Origin: Mycolicibacterium peregrinum
GTDB lineage: Bacteria; Actinomycetota; Actinomycetes; Mycobacteriales; Mycobacteriaceae
Assembly: GCF_001665785.1 (NCBI RefSeq)
Contig: NZ_LZSO01000014.1
Location: 123,737-187,736 of the forward strand
Direction of reading: 5' to 3'
DNA: 64,000 nt
The position numbers were made by a program, and so were the translations under genes. Of the stretch, positions 26,272 through 33,865 are shown one piece after another. The stretch's first letter is position 1. Each line of letters begins with the position of its first letter. A model generated the notes under the pieces. That model had not been told where the DNA came from and ran no database searches. It saw only the letters and a program-made list of their open reading frames with translations.

Positions 26272-27523
26272 CGGCCAGAACCTGGTGTAGCTGAACCACA
26301 TTCGTCTCGAAACCGAGCCGGGACCCGGCCATGTACAGGCCCCATACCTTCGCGGTGGGTAGGCCGACCTCGGCGACTGCCTCATCCCAGTGCTCGACGA
26401 GATTGGCGCACCAATCGCGCAGCGTCATCGCGTAGTGGTTGCGCAGGTTCTCCTCGTGCATGACCTCAAGACCGACATCCTGCACCTCGGCGATGATCCG
26501 CCCGGAACCGGTCAGCTCTCCGTCCGGGAACACGTAGCGGTCGATGAACCCACCGGCGGCCGAGCCGGATCGATTGTCGTGGCGGGTGATGCAGTGGTTC
26601 AGCAGTAGTGCGCCGGGACGCATCTTCGACTTCAGGAAACCGAAGTACGAGGGATAGTTGTGCACGCCGATGTGCTCGGTCAAGCCGATCGAGGACACCG
26701 CGTCGAATCCGGTCTCGACGATGTCGCGGTAGTCGCCGTGGCGCACCTCGGCCAGGTCCGCCAGGCCCTCCTTGTCGATGGCGGCCTGGGCCCAGTGGGC
26801 CTGTTCTTTCGACAGCGTCACGCCGAGCGCGTTGACGCCGTGGCGCGCGGCGTAACGCACCATGCCGCCCCAGCCGCAGCCGACGTCGAGCAGCCGGTCG
26901 CCGGGCTGCAGCCGCAGCTTCTCGAAAACCAGCCGGTACTTGTTGTCCTGCGCGGTTTCCAGGCTTGCATCGGTATCCGGGTAGCACGCGCAGGTGTAGG
27001 TCATCGACGGCCCGAGCACCCATTCGTAGAAGGTGTTCGACACGTCGTAGTGATGGTGGATCGCGTCGGCATCGCGGGACTTGCTGTGCCGAAAGCCCTC
27101 CATCATCCGGCGCCAGCGGGGCAGTGCCTCCTGTGGCGGCGGCGCGATGGGCTTGAGGTGTTCGATGCCGATGGACCGGACGATGTTGGCCAGTACCCGG
27201 GCCGGTGGGCGCTTGAACGCCATCTTCTCCGCGAGCGCGCACAACAGCGGGTACGGATCACCGGGGTGCACGCCGTGCGGCTCCAGGTCGCCGGACACAT
27301 AGGCGCGGGCCAGGCCGAGGTCGCCAGGGGCGGTGGCCAGATAGGTGGTGCCGCGCGGGGTTTTGAGATCCAGGCCGAGCGTGGCGCTTTCCGGGCCCGC
27401 GGAACTGCCGTCGTAGGCAGTGAATTTCAGCGGCAGCGAGCCCGAGGCGAAGATCTCCAGGATCTCGGCCAGGCTGAGCTTGTGGTCGGTACTGTGCGTC
27501 GCGTGGTCCTTGAAGGTGGTCAT
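26210..27523 (-). CDS. Cyclopropane-fatty-acyl-phospholipid synthase family methyltransferase (Rv3720-like)
   Basis: A 437-residue SAM-dependent methyltransferase of the CFA synthase/UfaA1 group. The N-terminal lipid-binding part precedes the catalytic domain: the SAM motif is LLDVGCGWGGMVRYAARHG near residue 200, with upstream HHHYDVSNTFYEWVLGPSMTYTC-type conserved elements (two blocks) and downstream GLTEHIG. These enzymes methylate double bonds in phospholipid acyl chains to give cyclopropane or 10-methylene products. The neighbouring FAD oxidase gene, 13 bases upstream on the same strand, could reduce a methylene product as in tuberculostearic acid synthesis. ATG 27523 follows a GGAGAA ribosome-binding site. 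Confidence 0.9.
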   Translation of the reverse strand: MTTFKDHATHSTDHKLSLAEILEIFASGSLPLKFTAYDGSSAGPESATLGLDLKTPRGTTYLATAPGDLGLARAYVSGDLEPHGVHPGDPYPLLCALAEKMAFKRPPARVLANIVRSIGIEHLKPIAPPPQEALPRWRRMMEGFRHSKSRDADAIHHHYDVSNTFYEWVLGPSMTYTCACYPDTDASLETAQDNKYRLVFEKLRLQPGDRLLDVGCGWGGMVRYAARHGVNALGVTLSKEQAHWAQAAIDKEGLADLAEVRHGDYRDIVETGFDAVSSIGLTEHIGVHNYPSYFGFLKSKMRPGALLLNHCITRHDNRSGSAAGGFIDRYVFPDGELTGSGRIIAEVQDVGLEVMHEENLRNHYAMTLRDWCANLVEHWDEAVAEVGLPTAKVWGLYMAGSRLGFETNVVQLHQVLAVKLDEQGKDGGLPLRPWWTP

Positions 27524-27536
27524 CGCTGTTCTCCGT

Positions 27537-28931
27537 TCATCGGCGCAAGACGGCTTTCGAATACAGGTCAAACAAGCGCGTATCGGGGTCGTAGGACTTC
27601 TTGACGGTCTTGTAGGTCTCGCCGCCGTAGAGCTCGTCGAAATCCTCACGTAAGTAGTAGGAATCCGAATACAGGGACTTGTGGCCATCGAGTTCGCTGA
27701 CCTTGGCCTCGATCAGCTTGTTGGTGTGACCCTCGACCGGGCCGACCGGAACCGAGGACCAGAACCCGACATTGACGTAGGTGTGGTGGGCGCGCAGCGG
27801 GTACAGGGGCCAACCCCGGCCCCTGTTTCCGCCGTCTTCGCGTAAGCGCAGCGGACACAGCCAGATCGGTTCGATCGGCACGTTCTCCAGGAACCACGCG
27901 AGGAACCCTTCGCAGTTCTCGATCGGCACCTCGATGTCCTGCACCACCCGTTCGCGGGGTGGGCGGCCATGACGTTTCTCGATCCGGTCGGCGATGTTGA
28001 ACCGTTGGTCGTAGCCGACGAGCTTCCAGTAGAAGCTGCTGCGGCGCAGTTTGCGCGGCCAGAACCGCCGGATCGTCGGGTTCTGTGCGCCGAAAGCGCG
28101 TGAACACCAGAACCAGTCGGTGTCCCACCGCCACAGATAGTCGTGGATGGTCAACCGGTCGTGCTTTTCGCCTTGTGCGTGCTGGATCGAGCGGTAGTAG
28201 ATCTGCTGGCCGGTGTAGTCGCTGACCGGGCCCGGTGTCGTCGTCTTGAAACCGACGCACAGATAGCTTTCGTCGGCGCTGAACACGGCCCCGTCGAGAT
28301 AATCGACAGGTTCACCGTCGAGGCCACCGGTCTCGATGATCCGATCCATTGCTGCCACAAGGTCCGTCAGTGAGTGGAACCGCAGGTGGCGCAGTGCGAC
28401 GAATGGTGTGACGGCCTCGAGTTCGATCTTCAGTCGCGTCGAATAACCGAGCGTGCCATACGAATTGGGGAAGGTCCGAAACAGGTCGGCATGCTGGTCC
28501 GGTGATGCGGTGACGATTTCGCCTGCCCCGGTGAGGATGTCCATCTCCAGCACAGATTCGTGCGGCAGGCCGTTGCGGAACGACGTCGACTCGATACCGA
28601 GACCGGTGACCGCACCGCCCAAGGTGATGGTCTTGAGCTGCGGCACCACCAGTGGCGCCAGGCCGTGTGGGAGCGTTGCAGCCACCAGATCCTCATAGGT
28701 GCACATGCCTGCGACGTCGGCGGTGCGGGCTTCGGCGTCGACCGCAATCACATTGGTCAGACCCGAGACGTCCAAACCTTTGACATCGCTGCGATCTCGC
28801 GCACGGAAGAGGTTCGACGTGGGCTTGGCAAGCCGCACGGTCGAATTGGGCGGTATGGCGCGGTAACTGTCCAACAGGCGCTGCACGCCCATGGCATGGA
28901 CAGCTTGTGCGTCAGTCGTAACAACAGACAC
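27537..28931 (-). CDS. FAD-binding oxidoreductase, DHCR24/TmsA-like (Rv3719-like)
   Basis: A 464-residue flavoprotein of the FAD-linked oxidase (vanillyl-alcohol oxidase) fold. The FAD-binding domain covers residues 30-200: VKGLDVSGLTNVIAVDAEAR, GLAPLVVPQLKTITLGGAVT and GIESTSFRNGLPHESVLEMD. The C-terminal half is the substrate cap (WLCPLRLREDGG, HTYVNVGFW). The partner is the CFA-type methyltransferase immediately downstream. The pair has the composition of tmsA-tmsB (also called bfaA-bfaB), which makes 10-methylstearic acid, although the characterised mycobacterial pair is, from memory, at another locus. Start GTG 28931; ATG 28892 is an alternative. It is divergent from the SRPBCC gene. Confidence 0.87.
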   Translation of the reverse strand: MSVVTTDAQAVHAMGVQRLLDSYRAIPPNSTVRLAKPTSNLFRARDRSDVKGLDVSGLTNVIAVDAEARTADVAGMCTYEDLVAATLPHGLAPLVVPQLKTITLGGAVTGLGIESTSFRNGLPHESVLEMDILTGAGEIVTASPDQHADLFRTFPNSYGTLGYSTRLKIELEAVTPFVALRHLRFHSLTDLVAAMDRIIETGGLDGEPVDYLDGAVFSADESYLCVGFKTTTPGPVSDYTGQQIYYRSIQHAQGEKHDRLTIHDYLWRWDTDWFWCSRAFGAQNPTIRRFWPRKLRRSSFYWKLVGYDQRFNIADRIEKRHGRPPRERVVQDIEVPIENCEGFLAWFLENVPIEPIWLCPLRLREDGGNRGRGWPLYPLRAHHTYVNVGFWSSVPVGPVEGHTNKLIEAKVSELDGHKSLYSDSYYLREDFDELYGGETYKTVKKSYDPDTRLFDLYSKAVLRR

Positions 28932-28996
28932 ACATATACGCTAGTCGGAGGTTGCCGACGATGCGACCGCAGACACGAGTTAAAGGAGTTTCAGTC

Positions 28997-29434
28997 ATGG
29001 GACAGGTCAGTGCGGTCAGCACGGTTCTGATCAATGCCGAGCCGGCCGCTGTGTTCGCCGCGATCGCGGACTACCAGACCGTGCGCCCCAAGATCCTTTC
29101 CTCGCATTACCGCGATTACCAGGTGCTTGAGGGCGGTCAGGGCGCAGGAACCGTGGCCGGCTGGAAGCTGCAGGCCACCGAGTCGCGGGTGCGTGACATC
29201 AAGGCCTCGGTCGACGTCGCCGGCCACACGGTGATCGAGAAGGACGCCAACTCCAGCCTGGTGACCAACTGGACCGTCGCCCCCGCGGGCACCGGATCGT
29301 CGGTCAATCTCAAGACCAGCTGGACCGGTGCCGGCGGGATCAAGGGCTTCTTCGAGAAGACGTTCGCACCGCTCGGCCTGCGCAAGATCCAGGACGAGGT
29401 GCTGGCCAACCTGAAGAAGGAAGTCGAGAGCTAG
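28997..29434 (+). CDS. SRPBCC (START-like) family protein, Rv3718c-like
   Basis: A 145-residue protein of the polyketide cyclase/START-like fold: an N-terminal strand STVLINAEPAAVFAAIADYQ, alternating strands and a long C-terminal helix (KIQDEVLANLKKEVES). Such proteins bind hydrophobic ligands in a cavity, but the ligand is not predictable. ATG 28997 is preceded by AAAGGAG nine bases upstream, which decides the start over an in-frame ATG at 28952. It sits between the lipid-modifying pair and ami1 as in M. tuberculosis. The last base of its stop abuts the last base of the convergent amidase gene. Confidence 0.82.
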   Translation: MGQVSAVSTVLINAEPAAVFAAIADYQTVRPKILSSHYRDYQVLEGGQGAGTVAGWKLQATESRVRDIKASVDVAGHTVIEKDANSSLVTNWTVAPAGTGSSVNLKTSWTGAGGIKGFFEKTFAPLGLRKIQDEVLANLKKEVES

Positions 29435-30220
29435 CTAGCGCGCCGGGGCCGGGGCAGCGACCGCCTGACTGCCCAGATAGGCCGCGACGCCCCGGGCGAT
29501 GGCCTCGGCGTACTTCTGCTGACCGTCGGGCGTCTTCATCAGGGCGGAATCGACCGGGTTCTTCATGTTCCCGCACTCGACGAGGATCGACGGGAACTGC
29601 GCCAGGTTCAGCCCGGCGATGTCCGAGCGCGCGTCCAGGCCACCCGAACCGATATAGGTCGCCGGCGGGATGCCCGACGCGGACAGCTGATCGCGCATGG
29701 TCTTGGCGAACTGCACCGACGGTCCGGCCTGCACGTTGTTCAGTGGCGGCGACGAGTAGAGCACGTGGAAGCCGCGACCGTTGGCCGGGCCACCGTCGGC
29801 GTGGATGGAGACGATGGCATTGGGGCGCAGCGCGTTGGCCATCGATGCGCGTTCGTCGACGCACGGGCCCAGCGCATTGTCGTTGCCGCGCGACATCGCG
29901 GTGCGCACCCCCATCTGGGTGAGGATGGCGCGGACCCGCAGGGTGGTGTCCCAGGTGAAGGTGTGCTCGGGGAATCCGTCCGCGGTGGACGTACCGCTGG
30001 CCTGGCAGTCCTTGGTGCCACCGCGGCCGGTCGGCACCTGGCGACTGATCGACCCGTCGTTGGCGCCGTTGTGGCCGGGATCGAGGAAAACGATCATGCC
30101 GGCGATGTTCGAGGGGGCTGCGGTGGCGTGGGGAGCGTCGACGACCGCCGATGCGGTCGCAGCGATGATCACGCTGCTGACCATGGCGGTGCCGACACGC
30201 ACGCAGGCTGGGACTCGCAC
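29435..30220 (-). CDS. ami1: Secreted N-acetylmuramoyl-L-alanine amidase (Ami1/Rv3717-like)
   Basis: A 261-residue zinc-dependent amidase of the Amidase_3 family that cuts between MurNAc and L-Ala of peptidoglycan stem peptides. The signal peptide covers about residues 1-34 from GTG 30220. The zinc ligands are His in FLDPGHNGAND, Glu in GFPEHTFTWD and His in VSIHADGG; the catalytic Glu is in LVECGNMKN. ASGTSTAD and CVDERASMANALRPNA are typical of the mycobacterial enzyme. No cell-wall-binding domain is present. The frame is open upstream to 30316, but that part is not signal-like. It is divergent from ybaB. Confidence 0.9.
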   Translation of the reverse strand: MRVPACVRVGTAMVSSVIIAATASAVVDAPHATAAPSNIAGMIVFLDPGHNGANDGSISRQVPTGRGGTKDCQASGTSTADGFPEHTFTWDTTLRVRAILTQMGVRTAMSRGNDNALGPCVDERASMANALRPNAIVSIHADGGPANGRGFHVLYSSPPLNNVQAGPSVQFAKTMRDQLSASGIPPATYIGSGGLDARSDIAGLNLAQFPSILVECGNMKNPVDSALMKTPDGQQKYAEAIARGVAAYLGSQAVAAPAPAR

Positions 30221-30333
30221 GGGCGCCACGCTAGCCCGCCCGCCGACTAGGCTGAAAGTCCGAATCGCCGCCGACAGGCGAGAGCAACCAAGTCGAGACC
30301 AAGACGCAATCAACACGGCAAGGGGACCCAGTC

Positions 30334-30666
30334 ATGCAACCCGGAGGCACGCCCGACATGTCGGCCCTGCTTGCGCAGGCGCAGCAGGTACAGCAGCAGC
30401 TCATGGAGGCGCAGGAGGCGCTGGCAAATTCCGAGGTGCACGGCCAGGCCGGCGGCGGCTTGGTGCAGGTCACGGTCAAGGGCAGCGGTGAGGTGGTCGC
30501 GGTGGCCATTGATCCCAAGGTGATCGATCCCGCCGACCCCGAGACCCTGCAGGACCTCATCGTCGGCGCCCTCGCCGATGCCTCCAACCAGGTGAACACC
30601 CTGGCCCAGAGCCGGTTGGGTCCGCTGGCCGGCGGGCTGGGCGGGTTCGGACTTCCGGGGCTGTAA
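30334..30666 (+). CDS. ybaB: YbaB/EbfC family nucleoid-associated protein
   Basis: A 110-residue DNA-binding protein of the YbaB/EbfC family. The N-terminal helix is glutamine-rich ([20 protein letters not shown]). It leads into the beta-strand core ([20 protein letters not shown]) and then a C-terminal helix ([14 protein letters not shown]). These proteins bind DNA as tweezer-like dimers and are almost always encoded immediately upstream of recR, as here. The TAA is followed without a gap by the GTG of recR, so the two form an operon and are probably linked in recombination or replication. Confidence 0.94.
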   Translation: MQPGGTPDMSALLAQAQQVQQQLMEAQEALANSEVHGQAGGGLVQVTVKGSGEVVAVAIDPKVIDPADPETLQDLIVGALADASNQVNTLAQSRLGPLAGGLGGFGLPGL

Positions 30667-31278
30667 GTGTTCGAAGGCCCGGTACAGGATCTGATCGACG
30701 AGCTCGGCAAGCTTCCGGGCATCGGGCCCAAGAGTGCGCAGCGGATCGCTTTCCACCTGCTGAGCGTCGAGCCGCCGGACATCGACCGGCTGACTGCGGT
30801 GCTGGGCCGCATCCGTGACGGCGTCACGTTCTGTGCGGTCTGCGGCAACGTCTCCGACGAGGAACGCTGCCGTATCTGCAAGGACCCGCGGCGCGACGCC
30901 TCACTGGTGTGTGTGGTCGAGGAGCCCAAGGACGTCCAGGCTGTCGAGCGCACCCGCGAATTCCGCGGCCGCTACCACGTGCTGGGTGGGGCACTGGATC
31001 CGTTGTCGGGCGTCGGACCCGATCAGTTGCGGATCCGGGAGCTGCTCAACCGGATCGGTGAACGCGTCGACGGCGTCGACGTGGCCGAGGTGATCATCGC
31101 CACCGACCCCAACACCGAGGGTGAGGCCACTGCCACGTATCTGGTCCGGATGCTGCGCGACATCCCCGGCCTGAGCGTCACCCGCATCGCCTCGGGCCTG
31201 CCGATGGGCGGTGACCTGGAGTTCGCCGACGAGCTCACCCTGGGCCGCGCGCTGGCGGGCCGCCGCGCCATGGCCTGA
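30667..31278 (+). CDS. recR: Recombination mediator RecR
   Basis: A 203-residue RecR with all domains: the helix-hairpin-helix [20 protein letters not shown] near the N-terminus, the four-cysteine zinc finger [16 protein letters not shown] (residues 57-72), a Toprim domain beginning [14 protein letters not shown] and including the [12 protein letters not shown] acidic motif, and the C-terminal [16 protein letters not shown]. RecR works with RecO to load RecA at gaps. Start GTG 30667 directly follows the ybaB stop. A 63-base palindromic repeat begins 15 bases after the stop. Confidence 0.96.
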   Translation: MFEGPVQDLIDELGKLPGIGPKSAQRIAFHLLSVEPPDIDRLTAVLGRIRDGVTFCAVCGNVSDEERCRICKDPRRDASLVCVVEEPKDVQAVERTREFRGRYHVLGGALDPLSGVGPDQLRIRELLNRIGERVDGVDVAEVIIATDPNTEGEATATYLVRMLRDIPGLSVTRIASGLPMGGDLEFADELTLGRALAGRRAMA

Positions 31279-31292
31279 TTGGCCCACTCCTC

Positions 31293-31355
31293 CGCCGAAA
31301 CGGCATTCCAGCAGGGCCTTACTCGCACTTCTCCTGCCGGAATGCCATTTCGGCG
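31293..31355. repeat. 63-base interspersed palindrome, copy A
   Basis: Left arm 31293-31314 and right arm 31334-31355 (22 bases each, 20 of 22 paired) flank a 19-base loop. The core of the left arm is CCGAAACGGCATTCCAGCAG. The loop is related to those of copies B and C when read on the opposite strand (shared GAAGTGCG), so copy A is inverted relative to them. It lies between recR and the nuclease-like gene and would form a stable stem in RNA from either strand. Confidence 0.9.
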
Positions 31356-31387
31356 GGCTTGTCGGACCCGGGGACAAGCATCTGCCC

Positions 31388-32287
31388 ATGGGGGAGATAT
31401 TGATCGGCACCGAGGCGATTGCCGGTGGTGTCGTCACACGACATGAATTGCAGCGCTGGTATCGGCCGATCTTTCGAAACGTGCATGTGCCGAAGGGGCA
31501 AGCGTTGTCGCTGCGGGACCACATCACCGCGGCCTGGATGTGGACACAGCGGAACGGCATTGTGACCGGAGTCGCGGCCTCGGCGTTGCACGGCTCGGAG
31601 TGGGTGGACCACGACGTCGCCGTCGAGCTCATCTGGGACTACGTGCGGTCGCCACGTGGCATCGTCGTCCGGCACGAGCGCATCGCGGACGACGAGATCA
31701 CCTGTGTCGCAGGCATGCCGGTGACGACACCCGCGCGTACGGCATTCGACCTCGGGCGCTTCCTTCCACGCAGGAAGGCACTCGAGCGGTTGGACGCGCT
31801 CATGCATGCATGTCCGTTCTCTACCGAGGATGTCCTCATGTTGGCCAAGCACTACCGAGGTGCCCGCGGGGTGGCCAAGCTCAAGGCGGTGCTGCCACTG
31901 GTCGACGGCGGTGCTGCGTCACCACCCGAGACCCGGCTGCGGCTGCTGTACATCGATGCCGGGCTGCCGCGGCCCACAACGCAGATCGCCATCGCCGACC
32001 AGTGGGGGCGGGTGATCCGCACTGTGGACATGGGCTGGGAGGACTTCCAAGTTGCCTCGGAATACGACGGTGGCCAGCACCAGACCGACCGTGCCCAGTA
32101 CGTCAAGGATCTGAAGGTGTTGCCGAAGCTTCGTCGACTTGGTTGGGACGTCATGCAGGTGATCAAGGAAGACCGGGAACACGAGGTCGTCCAGCGCGCC
32201 TACTCCGCTTTGAAAGCGCGTGGTTGGGACGGCACCCTTCGCTCCGCACCCCGCGAAACCGCATTCCAGCAGAAGAAGTGCGGGTAG
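31388..32287 (+). CDS. AbiEi-like N-terminus with DUF559/PD-(D/E)XK nuclease-like C-terminus (Rv3714c position)
   Basis: A 299-residue soluble protein. The N-terminal half (GGVVTRHELQRWYRPIFRNV, ALSLRDHITAAWMWTQRNGI, TGVAASALHG) resembles the winged-helix and core region of AbiEi-type antitoxins. The C-terminal half begins with SPPETRLRLLYIDAGL and continues VDMGWEDFQVASEYDGGQH, the Glu...Asp/Glu-x pattern of DUF559/Vsr-like PD-(D/E)XK nucleases, then RRLGWDVMQVIKEDREH. No toxin gene is adjacent. The last ten codons and the stop come from palindrome copy B. ATG 31388 has GGGG before it and gives the family length. It occupies the Rv3714c place between recR and gatD. Its function is unproven. 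Confidence 0.75.
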   Translation: MGEILIGTEAIAGGVVTRHELQRWYRPIFRNVHVPKGQALSLRDHITAAWMWTQRNGIVTGVAASALHGSEWVDHDVAVELIWDYVRSPRGIVVRHERIADDEITCVAGMPVTTPARTAFDLGRFLPRRKALERLDALMHACPFSTEDVLMLAKHYRGARGVAKLKAVLPLVDGGAASPPETRLRLLYIDAGLPRPTTQIAIADQWGRVIRTVDMGWEDFQVASEYDGGQHQTDRAQYVKDLKVLPKLRRLGWDVMQVIKEDREHEVVQRAYSALKARGWDGTLRSAPRETAFQQKKCG

Positions 32288-32313
32288 CAGCCTGCCGGAA
32301 TGCGGTTTCGGCG
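32251..32313. repeat. 63-base interspersed palindrome, copy B
   Basis: Arms 32251-32272 and 32292-32313 flank the 19-base loop 32273-32291. GAAACCGCATTCCAGCAG in the left arm pairs with CTGCCGGAATGCGGTTTC in the right. The left arm and part of the loop are translated as the last residues of the nuclease-like protein, whose TAG lies in the loop. The right arm ends 21 bases before the ATG of the metallo-beta-lactamase-fold gene. Confidence 0.9.
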
Positions 32314-32334
32314 GACGACGGTAGCGTCGGAGCC

Positions 32335-33048
32335 ATGCCCGACCTACTCCAGATGGCGGAATCGCTGTACCGGCTGCGGATTCCCGGCGGCCAGGCCCAC
32401 CTGCTCAACAGCTACCTGTGGACCGAACCTGACGGCGTGACGTTGGTCGACACCGGGTGGTCGGACAGTGCCGGGCTGATCGCCGACGCGCTCGCCGAGC
32501 TGGGGCGGCGACGGATCCACGTCAAGCGCATCGTGCTCACCCATTTTCACGAGGACCATTGCGGTGCGGCCGCCGAGATCGCCGGCTGGTCCGATGTGGA
32601 GGTCATCGCAGGCAAAGGTGACGCCGACTTCGTCCGGGGCGACGAACCCGGACCGCTGCCGGCACTGACCGACTCGGAGCGGACGCTCCGCCCGGATTTC
32701 GACGCCGCACCGCACGGTCCGGCCTGCCGGGTGGACACGGTGGTGGGCGACGGTGATGTATTGGACTTCGCCGGCGGGGCGCGCGTGATCGGCGTGCCCG
32801 GCCACACCCCGGGCGGCATCGCGCTCTATCTGCCGGAGGCTGATGCGCTGCTCACCGGTGACGTGGTTGCCGAGTTCAACGGTCAGGTGATCTTGGGTGT
32901 CTTCAACACCGACCGTGCTTCCCTCGCCGACTCCGTGGCCAAGCTTGCTGCCACGGGCGCACAGCGTGCCGGGTTCGGCCACGGCGAGCCGATTCTTGAG
33001 GACGCCGCGGCCCGAATTGCCTCGGCGGTCGACGTTTTCGCGGCCTGA
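32335..33048 (+). CDS. Metallo-beta-lactamase-fold hydrolase
   Basis: A 237-residue MBL-fold hydrolase. The metal motif THFHEDHCG (near residue 65) is followed by later metal ligands in GVPGHTPGGIALY (His), LLTGDVV (Asp) and GFGHGEP (His), the full set for a two-zinc site. The early part LLNSYLWTEPDGVTLVDTGW is typical of the glyoxalase II-like branch. The substrate is unknown; thioesters or lactones are the common ones. The frame is open far upstream, but ATG 32335 starts the homology. It is flanked by palindrome copies B and C. Confidence 0.88.
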   Translation: MPDLLQMAESLYRLRIPGGQAHLLNSYLWTEPDGVTLVDTGWSDSAGLIADALAELGRRRIHVKRIVLTHFHEDHCGAAAEIAGWSDVEVIAGKGDADFVRGDEPGPLPALTDSERTLRPDFDAAPHGPACRVDTVVGDGDVLDFAGGARVIGVPGHTPGGIALYLPEADALLTGDVVAEFNGQVILGVFNTDRASLADSVAKLAATGAQRAGFGHGEPILEDAAARIASAVDVFAA

Positions 33049-33051
33049 CCC

Positions 33052-33114
33052 CGCCGAAATCGCATTCCGGCAGAGGAAGTGCGACTAGAAGCCTGCTGGA
33101 ATGCCGTTTCGGCG
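33052..33114. repeat. 63-base interspersed palindrome, copy C
   Basis: Arms 33052-33073 and 33093-33114 flank the loop 33074-33092. The loop is closely related to that of copy B (shared GAAGTGCG, TAG and AGC positions), so B and C have the same orientation. It fills the space between the convergent hydrolase and gatD genes, three bases after one stop and 13 before the other. Confidence 0.9.
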
Positions 33115-33127
33115 AAAGGGAGCACTC

Positions 33128-33865
33128 CTACACCCGCCGCGGGGCCGCCAAACGTTCGCGGCGCAGCAGATCGACCTCGGGCAGCTCCAGTGGCGGCAGT
33201 TCACCGACGACCTGCGAGAGCAGATGGTCCGCCAGTTCCGGATTGCGCGCCAGGCACGGACCGTGCAGATAGGTGGCGACGACGCTGCCTTGCACCGCGC
33301 CGTCGTATCCGTCGCCCAGGCGGTTGCCCGCACCTTTGGTTACCGCGGCCAGCGGCCTGGCGTCCGGTCCCAGAACCGTTCCGCCACGGTGGTTTTCGAA
33401 GCCCGTCAACGGCTGAGACAGCCCATCCAACAATGGTCTTGAGGCGACCTCGCCGATGGTGCGGGCTTCCTGCGGCGACGTGGTGACGTCGAGCAGGCCG
33501 ACACCCTCCACCCGCTCACCGGCCGAAGTTTCATACCAATGACCCAACACCTGGATCGCCGCGCAGATCGCCAGTACCGGCGCCCCGCGCGAAACCGCTT
33601 GCTGCAGACCGGGATACCGGATCAGGTGCTTGGTGGCCAGCCGCTGCGCGTAGTCCTCGGCCCCGCCGAGGGTGTACAGATCCAGGGAGTCGGGCACTGG
33701 ATCGTCCAGAGTGATCTCCACGATCTCGGCGTCGATGCCGCGCAGCCGCAGCCGTTGCCGCAGCACCACCGCATTGCCGCTGTCGCCGTAGGTGCCCATC
33801 ACGTCGGGCAGCACGAGCCCGATCTGCACTGGGGCCTTACTGCTCCTCGCGTGCGCGCCACTCAT
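33128..33865 (-). CDS. gatD: Lipid II isoglutaminyl synthase, glutaminase subunit GatD
   Basis: A 245-residue class I glutamine amidotransferase of the CobB/CobQ-like group. The nucleophile Cys is in LAICAAIQVLGHWYE (the usual CGG reads CAA) and the catalytic His in ATYLHGPCLARNP. In the GatD-MurT complex it supplies ammonia to amidate the D-glutamate of lipid II, a step needed for normal peptidoglycan cross-linking. It overlaps murT by four bases, so the subunits are made together. It is the Rv3713 (cobQ2) equivalent by position. Confidence 0.92.
   Translation of the reverse strand: MSGAHARSSKAPVQIGLVLPDVMGTYGDSGNAVVLRQRLRLRGIDAEIVEITLDDPVPDSLDLYTLGGAEDYAQRLATKHLIRYPGLQQAVSRGAPVLAICAAIQVLGHWYETSAGERVEGVGLLDVTTSPQEARTIGEVASRPLLDGLSQPLTGFENHRGGTVLGPDARPLAAVTKGAGNRLGDGYDGAVQGSVVATYLHGPCLARNPELADHLLSQVVGELPPLELPEVDLLRRERLAAPRRV

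Noticed and set aside
31293..33114. Nuclease-like and hydrolase genes as a mobile cassette bracketed by repeats
   Set aside because: The nuclease-like gene holds the same place in other mycobacteria as I recall, no transposase is present, and a fourth repeat copy lies alone after asd. The repeats look inserted at gene ends rather than moving the genes.
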